A stretch of DNA of 59,027 nt from Usnea hakonensis. Lineage: Eukaryota; Ascomycota; Lecanoromycetes; Lecanorales; Parmeliaceae. Numbering within the stretch: the first letter of the stretch is position 1; every line of letters starts with the position of its first letter. The translations under genes and the position numbers were made by a program. Positions 46,088-55,781 of this stretch are shown piece after piece. The notes under the pieces were generated by a model that saw nothing but the letters and a program-made list of their open reading frames with translations, did no database searches and was not told the origin of the DNA. The stretch covers positions 1-59,027 of the forward strand of contig BLJB01000145.1 in the NCBI GenBank assembly GCA_013423325.1. The letters are read 5' to 3'.

Positions 46088-47200
46088 ATGTCCAAGCATA
46101 AAGAATACAGAATGCACGCCATGTGCAGCGCCCTGATTCGCCATATCAAACAATCTCAGAAAAGGTCAAAGCAGTGTGAGTCACAAAACCGCTGGTTTAC
46201 GCTACCTCGTGAGATACGTGATATGATCTATCGTGAGATTCTATGTACGAGATATTTGATGCACTGGCCAGCGAGGTGGAAGAGGGGCAAAGCTGTCATT
46301 AATCTGGACAGGCCACTATTCTGTTTCTTAGGTCATTATTGTGTCTGGACAGGACTCTTCTGGAGTGGGCACATCTGGATGAGGAAGAAAAGGTTGTACT
46401 GGGCCGACATTGCTCTACTCCTAACGTCAAAAGCCATCTGTCGGGAAGCAATCGACATCATGTATAAAGAGAGCTTGTTCTGCTTGTATATGAGACAGCT
46501 CTCGCTACCATGGTATCCTATAACGCCGCTGTGAGTCTTTTGTCATGGAGGCTTGTCTACCTAACTGCTTCTCTCCTGATTGCTTCTATGTTTTGATCGT
46601 AACACAACTTTTGAAAGGTTTCTAAGTTCTTGAAATAGAGTCCCTTGTCGTTGAAGAGGAATACTGACCTTAATATCTTGAAGACCAGCTCAGCACCTTC
46701 TAGACCGTATGCAGAATATTGAAGTATCAACGTGCGTGTGCCAGACGCTGGATGACACATTAAGCGAAAGATGGTTCACCGAATTCAATGGCGTTCGCAC
46801 TAAGCGCAACACCTGCCGCATTTCTTTTCCCTGCTATTACTGCTTAGTCTGGTGTGAGGATCATACGCCCTTTTTCCGAGCCTCTCGATTCCTCGTTGGG
46901 TTCCAGACAGTCATCGTGACCCTGGAACTCCTCCCTGCAGATGTTGGCTCGGAAGCAGACCTCCCAGAAGTCTACAATGCGATGAGAGATGATTTCAAGG
47001 CCGGGCTGGAGCCTTATCTTGGACCTAGCCAATCCTACGACATTGAGTACGAATTGTGTTTGGATTTTTGTCTGGAATTCCATCCTCGGAAGCACCTCGA
47101 AGACGTTCAGGCAGCTCTGCGGCAATCGGAAGAGCAAGCGATTGCTCTTGTAGACCACCCCGAACCTGTGGTCGGGGCTAACGCTGAGGCTGCAGAATGA
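46088..47200 (+). CDS. F-box-like DUF7730-type protein
   Basis: Model: join(46088..46530,46684..47200), 319 aa. The motif WFTLPREIRDMIYREIL is the F-box-like helix common to many lineage-expanded fungal proteins (DUF7730/2EXR type). It is followed by ADIALLLTSKAICREAIDIMY, typical of the same group, and then by HLLDRMQNIEVS and FRASRFLVGFQTVIVTLEL. True F-box proteins recruit substrates to SCF ubiquitin ligases; for this group the role is not established. The 153-bp intron (GTGAGT donor) was placed by reading phase: only the acceptor at 46681-46683 gives an open junction (TPLPAQHLLDRM). That junction is the weakest part of the model. Confidence 0.72.
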
Positions 47201-48738
47201 AAGAGTCTTTTACGGAAGGATTCGCCAAATGTTGACTAGTCTCTCGCAGCTGCAGAACCCGAGTTTCATCGTATCTGATCAATCATGCAAGGGCAGACAG
47301 ACACTGGCAAATTGATGGCCGCAGTTGCATTACGAGTTTGCGCGACATCACAGCCAAGGCGACTCAACTTCTGTTCCCTTGTATGAGGCTACGTACTCAT
47401 TTTTCGTGGCGCCAATCGTGGCTTAGGTACAAAGGGAAGGCGATAAGTGGGGCCACGACTACACGATTACGAGGATCGCCCGGGTAAAGCGAGGTACCTA
47501 TGACATGTTCACGAGAACTGTGGTCCGCCTTGGGTTTCACGCGTACTCGCCGCTTACACGTGCACTATTTGCTCTAAGTCCTTTAGACACATACACATAC
47601 AAATACAAGTACATTTTCCCATTCCTAGAAGAGTCTGACTCCCATTCTTAACTTGACTTTCCAGCTTGCAATCCTCCTAGTACTTGAAAGTCTAGGTTCA
47701 GAATGTTGCAACGGACCAATCCAAAATGGGTCGCTCGAGCCTCGGTCCAGTGGAAGAGGGTGGCCGAAACAGGTACTAGACAACCTGCAAAAGGTGCAGG
47801 AAAGGGTTCATCTGCCCAGACAAACTTCACCAAAATTGCTTTTACTCCTTGGACTTCAACAAGATGCTGAAGGCTTCAATCTAACAAGTGTACATTTTAT
47901 GACGGAAGGTAAGACTCCTAAGATCCTAATCAGACAACGCTCCTTTTCATGATGTTTGATTAATGTTTGAGAACTGAGACAGGTCGTCAATGGAACGGTT
48001 AAGGCCGTGATCTCTCTGCATTATGGCAGGTGAAAGTGTGCCGTTCTCAAATGAGTGGAGCCAGTCGTTGCGACGATGGAGTTTTCCCATGGCAATCCTC
48101 TACTTGCAGAACACTCCATATTGGCAAAAACAGTACCTGTCGCTGGCACCATTTCCTGGTTGTAGGTCTTAATGCGTCGATACCAGCATCTCATTGAGGA
48201 GGAAAGAAAACTATTTGTCAGTTACTGACAAGTCTTCCACATACTTCGTATGCAGTCGCCCGTTTTCTCTGCAGATCGTGCCCATATCCATGAAACACAT
48301 CCATATCAATAGGACGCCTCTTCTCGGACATGCCCGGCAATATGACCTGACGTGGCTTTGGCAACCTCCTCAAATGCGTAAGTCTTTGCCCCAATGCAGG
48401 TCGCGGTACGTACCTGTCAAGCTCATGACACAGCCGATATTAAGGCGAGTCGTGCTCAGGAGAGCGATCCTGGCGTATAGACACATGTTCTCGACCGTCT
48501 CTTGCCCACAAGTGTCCTTGAACCCCTTCTGAAAGGAATTGGCTCAGCATTTGAAGCCACAAGTCAATGCTGCAAAGATCACTCCCTCCTCGCCCTCGCC
48601 CTCGATTAACTTACGACACCCCAACTCCAACCCCTATAGTCAGTCTCCTGCTCCTCAACCTCTCTTCAATCTTCCTCTTCGCACGACACCAGCCCTCCCT
48701 CCGCAACTCTGCCCAGCAGACGACGCGCCATCTGTCCC
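47201..48738. other. Intergenic region, no supported gene
   Basis: 1538 bp. ORFs at 47653-47952, 48194-48532 and 48567-48797 lack recognisable domains. One alternative frame near 47704-47870 reads as a short basic peptide (MLQRTNPKWVARASVQWKRV), which might be an exon remnant, but nothing joins it to a gene. Confidence 0.4.
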
Positions 48739-49392
48739 ATGATGGAAACCCCACAGACCACCGGAACGATCCGCCGCTGTGTGTTCAGAGACCTTGATCG
48801 GGTCATACCTATCTACAATTTTTATGTCTCCAACACAGTTGCGTCTTTGGACATAGAGCCTAAGCCTCTTTTGTATATGCAGAGGCTATTCAATTCCGTC
48901 GCCGATCAGAATCTCCCCTTCCTTGTCGTAACCGCTAGCAACGATAATAATGCTCCTCGAAACCAAGAGGAGATCCTGGGCTACGCATACGCACACTTCT
49001 ATCGCAGGCTACCCGCCTTCGGTGGCACTGTGGAAATTCTCGTTTACCTTGACCATACTGCCACAGGCCAAGGAGTTGGGGAGAAGCTGGTGAACGTTCT
49101 ACTAGCGAGGCTCAGAGATTTGGGACCGGGAACAGACCGAGAACATGGGATTAGAGAAGTCTTAGCGATCGTGCCTGTAGACGAAGGGCGGGATGCCAGT
49201 GGATTTTTCTTGAGGCAAGGTTTCGAGAACCGGGGAGTCTTGAGAGGAGTTGCCTGGAAGATGGGGAGGTGGGTCGACACTCAAACCTTGCAACGGTCTC
49301 TCAACGATGAGAGTACGGAAGAAGAGAAGCCGAGCCGGGAGAAGAGACGATCACCAAGACAATGGTGGAAAACTCTGCTTCGCAGAAGCTGA
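48739..49392 (+). CDS. GNAT-family N-acetyltransferase (phosphinothricin acetyltransferase-like)
   Basis: Single exon, 217 aa. The domain runs from about residue 8 to 175: IRRCVFRDLDRVIPIYNFYV at the start, then ILGYAYAHFYRR, VEILVYLDHTATGQGVGEKL (the acetyl-CoA pyrophosphate-binding Q/RxxGxG/A-like loop is GQGVGE) and FFLRQGFENRGVLRGVAWKMGRW. That last block, with a conserved GF...G.L..V..K.GRW ending, is typical of the PAT/bar-like branch, which acetylates small amines. The real substrate here is unknown. The C-terminal 40 residues are basic and probably disordered. Confidence 0.85.
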   Translation: MMETPQTTGTIRRCVFRDLDRVIPIYNFYVSNTVASLDIEPKPLLYMQRLFNSVADQNLPFLVVTASNDNNAPRNQEEILGYAYAHFYRRLPAFGGTVEILVYLDHTATGQGVGEKLVNVLLARLRDLGPGTDREHGIREVLAIVPVDEGRDASGFFLRQGFENRGVLRGVAWKMGRWVDTQTLQRSLNDESTEEEKPSREKRRSPRQWWKTLLRRS

Positions 49393-49555
49393 GACCAACG
49401 CTATGAATACAACACTAAAAATATAACGAGCACGGTGGATCGGTCCTGCACACAGATACGATCGTGGCAATGAAGATTTCAACGAAACCGCATTTCTGCA
49501 AAGCCAGAAAGACTGGAATCTGAAGCGAGATGATGGTTGGACCGGCGTTAAGGTT

Positions 49556-50430
49556 CTATTCGCGATCGACAAAGAACGATTTAATAACGACACGCCGAAT
49601 CCTACCTCCGAAGTCCTATAGCTATATAAAGACGGCTATATTGTCCTAGACTTGGACGACCACCCTCTTAAGGCTTATAAGAGTATCCCCTTAGCAATAT
49701 CGTCTAGGGTTGAAGGTGTATTGATAGAAGCAATCATCCGATACGACGACCGAATCGTAGTAGGATATTTCTAGGTAAGATTATTAGTACTCTTAACTCT
49801 AGCTTTACTTCTGCGGATACTGATCACTCGTAGACCCGGTATTTGCGATGGCGGCAGTATCTTCTAACCAAATACGTTGACAGGGTATAGAAACCGTTTT
49901 CGGAATGCGAACGGCGTAATAAAGGCCCACCCCAAGAGCTTCCTAAGCCCCGCAATAGAAGCGGCAAACAAAACTAAGGGCTTACGCGAATTCACAAAAG
50001 CTGAGCAAGAGGAAGCCAAGAAGCCAAACGCTGGGAAGCATATACAGAACGCCGCAGGTTAGGCGTACTCGTTACGAAACCAAGACGAACGGGTCCGCAG
50101 AAAACAAGAAACCGGAGACCTTCGCGTACTCAGACCAAAGGCAGTGCACACTCCTGAGACGTCCGCAGACGCAGTCAGCAATCCCAACGTGGATCTTCAA
50201 CTAGTAGATCTCAACGATAATGGACCTCTGCGACTATGAGATCTTAAACGGATATGGACCTCTGCCATTCGGAGGTGCAACTGGCCCAATAAGTCAAAAC
50301 GACAATCAGCACGTGGTGTCGTTGGTCGGGGCCAGTCCGAATCTGCCGATCGAAGTGCCCGCCACTTCTTATGGTGACAATTTCAATACCGGTGAGGAAG
50401 GGGATGGGGTAGATAACATTTTGAGATGAA
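49556..50430 (+). pseudogene. Decayed copy of a dispersed fungal repetitive ORF
   Basis: Frames broken by stops carry a recognisable pattern. At 49631-49774 a frame reads GYIVLDLDDHPLKAYKSIPL followed by AISSRVEGVLIEAIIRYDDR and ends at a stop. At 49877-50062 another reads YRNRFRNANG. At 50220-50429 a third piece follows. The layout P-L-x-x-Y-x-x-I-P-x-x-I-S-x-x-V-E-G-x-L-I-E-A-I-x-R-x-D-x-R-I followed by an R-x-R-F-R motif recalls a short ORF I remember as repeated in several filamentous ascomycetes. Many TA-ending codons and stops in the left part would fit RIP (C-to-T repeat mutation). No terminal repeats found, so the element type is unknown. Confidence 0.5.
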
Positions 50431-50761
50431 GGAGAGACGGGAGAGGAGGATGGAGGGAAGGAAGGATTGGAGAATTATATAGGATCAGTATTTACTTGCC
50501 TGTGACTAGAAAGATGGGTTTGAACCAAGAGGGGGCACCTACCTACTTAGATTGAAGACCGAAATCAGCCGAAAACAACAACGTAGCGATGCCATCCACC
50601 TCTATCCCCATCATGCGCCGGCGTCTTCCTTCACATAACCGCAACACCTAGATCTCCCAAAACCAAACGGACGAGGTTGCATCATCATCCACTCATAGTA
50701 TCTATCCATCTATCTCCCCCAGTTTCTTCGACCGTTTCTACCACGCCATCCATCAACACAA

Positions 50762-50787
50762 CCTACCTACCTACCTACCTACCTACA
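50762..50787. repeat. (CTAC)n microsatellite
   Basis: About six CTAC units without interruption. Confidence 0.85.
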
Positions 50788-51320
50788 CTCCTCGCTTCCC
50801 CCCTCACCACGTACACCCCTCCCTCCCACTCAACCAGTAACTCTATCATCATCCCCCCCACCCTACCCCCTCCCATCGCAATCTTTGCTCCATACATTCC
50901 CATTTTCTGACGCTTTTTTTTTTTGACTCCATACACTCCCAGGATGGACCCGCTGGATTCCTGGAGCTTGGGGATGTTTGGGGTGATGTTTCCTGTGCTG
51001 TGCTTTGAGGAACGAGGGGTTTGAGGAAAGGAAGGAAGATGAGAGGGAAGGGGAAGGGGATGGAGGAGGGGTTTTATGGTTGTAGATGGTGGGGTGAGAG
51101 AGTGGGGTTTGGTTGCGTTTTGAAGAGAATGAAGTTGTTGATTTGCGTATAGGACTTGAACGCTGGAGTGCAATGCCGTAGACTGTGGGGGATCAATCCC
51201 TGTGGATGGAGGATTGGTATAGTATATTTGTGAGATGTCCGTTGGTCTGTCTGTATGTACAGATTCCTCCACACCCACCCCAGAGTCCCATTGCAATGTT
51301 TCCCCTACTCGGGACATCTT

Positions 51321-52173
51321 TCATTCCTCTTTGGTCGGCATCGCGGCTTGAGCGGGTGTGCTGCTGCGATCGCCACTGGCGATGGAGAGGCCGTGCAGTA
51401 TGGAGCGGGAAAAGTCGTAGATCATGTAGCTGGGGAAGATGAGCCAGGCACCGCTGGTGGATGGATGTTAGCTTTTTCTTTGGATCCGAGGCGGTGGAAG
51501 GAGTAATGTGGAAGGGGGGAAGGGAGGTTCGACGAACTTGGGGATGATCCAGAGGAAGAGTAGGGATAGCGCGTCGTTGTGGCCGATGTTCTCGAAGGCG
51601 GAGAAGTATTCGTTGCTCCCTGCACAATCGCAATCAGTTCTTTTCAACCCACTTCACAGTTCTCCAATTCTCCAGCCAGATAGTTTCTTTTAATAGAAAC
51701 TTACAATACAACACCGTCTTACTAAGCGTCATGACGCTCAAGGCAAACCCCGCCAAACACGCCACCCCGCCCCACCCCCCTCCCACCTCTCCCTCCTTAC
51801 CCCCAAAGCTCCACACCACCCACAAATACCCCACATACCCCGCACTCTCCAGCAAATTCAACGCCCCCTGCGCCGCCGTGAACCCGTTCCCTTCCCGCCA
51901 CGCCTTCTCCCCGTATATATAATCGACGCTGCCATAGAGGGCGTAGGGTGTAAAAATGGGCGCGTGCAGGGAGCCGCCGGGCATGGAGTGCGGGCGCAGC
52001 AGGACGTAGGCTGTGTCCCAGAATACGAGAGGGAGGGAGATGAGGAGCCAGAAGAGGGTGAGGCGGGTGGGGGTGTGGGTCCAGTTGGGGAGGGAGCGGG
52101 AGGGGGTTGGTTTGGAGGGCGTGCTGAGGTCTGGGGGGGGAAAGGAGGTGGGGTGGGAGCGGGTTGAGACCAT
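51321..52173 (-). CDS. EXPERA-like multi-pass membrane protein
   Basis: Model: complement(join(51321..51453,51538..51619,51705..52173)), 227 aa. After a Pro/Ser/Thr-rich N-terminus there are four or five membrane segments. The motifs FWDTAYVLLRPHS, YALYGSVDYIYG and NGFTAAQGALNLLESAGYVGYL match the EXPERA domain pattern (family of emopamil-binding sterol isomerase, TM6SF and sigma-2 receptor), as does IGHNDALSLLFLWIIPNGAW near the end. Members act on sterols or bind hydrophobic ligands in the ER; the role of this fungal subgroup is unknown. Introns are 85 and 84 bp. Both junctions restore consensus (VLYWSNEYFS; IIPNGAWLIFPSY). ATG at 52173. Confidence 0.85.
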
Positions 52174-54390
52174 GGTTTGGGTTTTCTCTGTGGGGACTTT
52201 TTTGGTTTGACGGTGGGTTTTTGGGAGGGAAGTTGATGGGTGAGTGGGCGGAGGGTTTTGTGTTACCTTAGGGGGAGAGGTCGGGGACGAGGGTTTGAGC
52301 TAGGCCCGATTGGAATCTACTGGCGTCGGGGTCAAATTTCTCTGCGGCGGATACTTTTGGACTTTGGTCCCTTGAGAAGTGGTGTGTCGTTATTGTTACA
52401 TTCCAATGCGAAAACCAGCTGTATGATTTTTAGATACCGCCTATTCGGAGAGAATTCCCTTCTTCCGTGACTCAACGGGCAATTGGCTTGAGTGACCTTG
52501 ACCATTGTAATGGCTGAGACCTCTTTATAAGTAAAGTGGTAACTGGATGCGTCGTGTCTGTCAGTCGCACTGGATTGTAAGCGCATTGACCCAAGAGCCA
52601 TGAAGATTTGTCTTATCTTATTTTTCCGTCGTCAGGCCCTTGATTAGGTAGGTACTGTGTTTATAGATACTAGCGAGTGATCCGGACATATGGATCCAAG
52701 TTTGAGAATCATGTGCTCTCATACCTTAAGGGAGGCGTCTTGCAGTCCAAGATTAAATCTTCTAGAAACTCGGCCGAAATTTCTACTTTGTTGTCCTTTT
52801 CAGGCAATGAGAAGCGGAAGATCTGCCGCTGGTACCATTGTATACGGTCATGTGCAGCCTCAACTCTTCAGACTAGGTGCACCTTCTGCTGGAGCTGCCA
52901 CCATTCTGATATATCGGTTCCACAATTTTACCTTTTTACCTTTTGAAGGCTTGCCTCGCTGGCCTGATCATCGGCCTTTAGTATCCTTTTATCAAAATGC
53001 CATCATTGACCAAACCCGGCACCTCGTCCCGGCAAGACTTGTCACTATAATCCGATACTGACACCCTGTCTGTGAAGTTTAACGTGGATGCTAAAAGACA
53101 CGGGGCGGACGGGATTGGTAGCGTTACAAAACATGGCCAAGTTCAAGAGAAATAACCGTCCAGCACCATCGTTAACGAGAGAAATCCGTAGCGCAGCAGA
53201 CACTTTGGGACTAGTGGTCTTCCGTAGCGTATGCTGATATTTGAATCATACGAATGCAAATCTTAGCTCGAAGGAGCAGTCGGTAGATTGATAGACATGG
53301 CGCTTTCCAGCTCAAGCATGATCACTTTGATGTAGGCTATCATTACGATACCCTCGGAACTATTCGGTCGTGGTGTTCAAAGAAATCGAGAGAGGAAGGT
53401 CATGCGTACCGGGACAGGTTGAGTGGGTGGAGACTCCAGGCAGTGAGGGTAGCCGTAGCCGGATGATACGGTCACGCAACAAGAGCAAGCATTAGTACTG
53501 CCATATACACATGTACTCACAAAGTTTCATGGTTTGAACATAGAGATAGGAGTTGGGCAAAGATTCCTAAAGTCAGTGATCGAGCACATGCCAGAGTCCA
53601 CAAGACGATGAGTCTGAACTTTGGTTGTTTGGAGATTGATGACATAGAATCCCTGTTCCGAACGATACTTCTGCTTCTGAAGTTTCTTTATCGATGACTT
53701 GTGTCTACCTCAATCTGTATGTAACTACAGAAACCATTCTCCCGCTCAGAGCCGACAGCTTACTTTTTCATATGAGAGAAAGTTTGGCGATGGAATGCTT
53801 ATAATTTTAGAATTTGAGAATGATAGACAGGGTCTCGAAAATTCCCCGAAAGACAAGTGAAGGCAACGTTTAGGGTCGCCGTCGGCAGCGGCTCTCGAAT
53901 ATGCTACTGCGGTACTGAGACGTTGCAGCAAGATACTATCCACAGCAGCTAGCATTGGTCAGCCGTCAACCGATCCAATGACTTGCGTGTATATCCAAGT
54001 TTGACTTCCTATGCAAAGCACACCGTCTGCACACGTCTTGTGATGATGCAGCGGGGAGGCGGGTCAACGGCCACAGATGGACGCCACTACCTTGGCGAGC
54101 ATCCATGCCTGAGCAGTCGTGCAGATATTCAGACTCTCCGAAGTACGTAGGGAGGAGTTTCATAGAAGGGGCATGACGCTATCCTAAATGGCATCGCTTT
54201 GATGGTGATATTCCATGCTCAGAGCGTGAAGCTTATGAAGAGGATGGAAATGAGAGACAAGGAGCGGCAATTTGGTATGCATCTAATGCCGGCATACGAC
54301 TCACACTCGTGAGATACATGTTGGGTGATCTCGAGCTTGCAGCGGGTAGCACGAGAACATCGTGTACCTTGCTTCTGCGATGAACTTGGC

Positions 54391-54450
54391 TATTTTTGTT
54401 TTCTTTTCCTTTTCCTTTTTCTTTCTCGAATTTTTTATTTTTATAATTTT
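54391..54450. repeat. T-rich low-complexity tract
   Basis: Mostly T with interspersed C on the plus strand for about 60 bp. Confidence 0.75.
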
Positions 54451-55471
54451 CCCTCGGAGAAAGACCTTGTGTTTACCTTCAAAAGCGGGGTACAAGTCAC
54501 AAAGATGCCTATAATCTGACACGAAATCAGGTAAGGCTGGCACTTTGGGGCATGTAGGTGATGATGTTTTGTGCATATATGACCAGGGTCAGGGATGAAA
54601 TGAGGAGATCACAAGCTGACTGCATACACAATCTCTTTCACACATCAGTTATTATTATTGTTATACTTTGATTTGCATTTTGCATCGCAGTCCCTCATAC
54701 CACGAGGTGATGAGCGTAAGATAAACCTTATGCCTCAAATCATACTTTACGGTCAGGCTTGCTACTAGTAGAAATGCGGGGCCCATACTCCGTAATCCAT
54801 GGTGCATTAGGTACCTAAGGTAAAGTACCTTAGTATATGCGGGCCCGTTGAACCCTCACACGGAGTTAGGGCCGACTAAATTAAATTTGATGCACCCCAT
54901 CAGGCCGGGGGAGGGGCCCAGCTGAGACCAATCGGATAGCAAGTTTCGGCGGGTTTCCTTGGCTTTACGGGGGGGGGGCACAAGTGACAAGGGGGCTTTA
55001 ACTTTCATCTTTTTTACCCGTGCCAACGTGCTAGACTTAGATCCCGTAGATTTGAATTTCGTTCCCATCATTCGCGTAATCCCGCATGATCCTGCATGTA
55101 CAATGACAATGCTCATATCGCGTTTCAACAATTCGACATGATCATCAATTTCACACTCTTTGTCTTGGGGCATTATGAACTGTAAAATGAAAGAACAATT
55201 AAACCATCACGCGCTTCCCGTGAACACTGTCAAATATTTGGGGCTGCTGTCAGGCTCTCAGGGATGTCAGATACCTAAAGCGGATGGAAGATGTGAGAGC
55301 GCGGAAAACGAAAGTAGATCGACGGATTTGGAACCCATGACATTGTGCATGGACCTCTGCACCACGGTGAATAAGCGGGGTAGAGTAGTAGTAGAATGGT
55401 AAGACGGTAATCCATCTGGAGAAAAGAAAAAACAAAAACAAAAAAAAATTGGCGTCGTCAGCATTAAATGT

Positions 55472-55492
55472 GGTGGTGGTGGTGGTGGTGGT
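55472..55492. repeat. (GGT)7 microsatellite
   Basis: Seven uninterrupted GGT units about 290 bp upstream of the GH3 start. Confidence 0.9.
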
Positions 55493-55666
55493 GTGTGGTC
55501 GTCCCGGTTGCTTGGTCAAGATCTGAATTAGGGCCGGATTTAATACGACGTCATTGTCAATAGAATCACCTGGGCTGTTTACAAAAATAAAGTACGTTAC
55601 TTTATATGTGTTGAAGTAAGATACTCTACTTTAATAAAGTAATATCAATCCAGGAGCCAGCCGGCA

Positions 55667-55672
55667 TATAAA
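55667..55672 (+). promoter_or_regulatory. Putative TATA box of the GH3 gene
   Basis: TATAAA 115 bp upstream of the start codon, a normal distance for a fungal core promoter. A GCGGGG at about 55375 fits the CreA repressor consensus SYGGRG, but single matches are common by chance. Confidence 0.5.
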
Positions 55673-55781
55673 TCATCGGCCATCCCCCATCATATCTTCT
55701 AATATGTCTTCTTCCCCTTGAAGATCAAATACTCGTCCTCTTTCAATTCACTTCACTCCCCTTCACATCACCACCGCCGAC

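Larger units (their letters stand above)
49393..51320. other. Intergenic region with decayed repeat and microsatellites
   Basis: 1928 bp. The left part holds the decayed ORF listed separately (49556-50430). The right part (50560-51320) is low-complexity C/T- or G/A-rich DNA with an ACCT microsatellite; ORFs such as 50775-51317 (minus) come from that composition. Confidence 0.5.
52174..55781. other. 3.6 kb gene-poor region upstream of the beta-glucosidase
   Basis: Divergent space between the EXPERA-like gene and the GH3 gene. It contains a T-rich tract (54391-54450), inverted GGTACCTAAGGTA-like clusters (54808-54835), a run of nine G (54970-54978), a (GGT)7 microsatellite and TACTTTA/TAAAGTA clusters at 55585-55645. 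ORFs such as 52690-53061 show no domain. No gene supported. Confidence 0.5.

Noticed and set aside
47704..47870. Short basic peptide frame resembling a mitochondrial presequence
   Set aside because: Followed by a stop and no downstream exon that fits.
50775..51317. 180-aa minus-strand ORF
   Set aside because: Arises from C/T- and G/A-biased low-complexity DNA and includes the CTAC microsatellite neighbourhood.
52690..53061. 123-aa plus-strand ORF
   Set aside because: No domain, no homologous pattern, isolated in gene-poor DNA.
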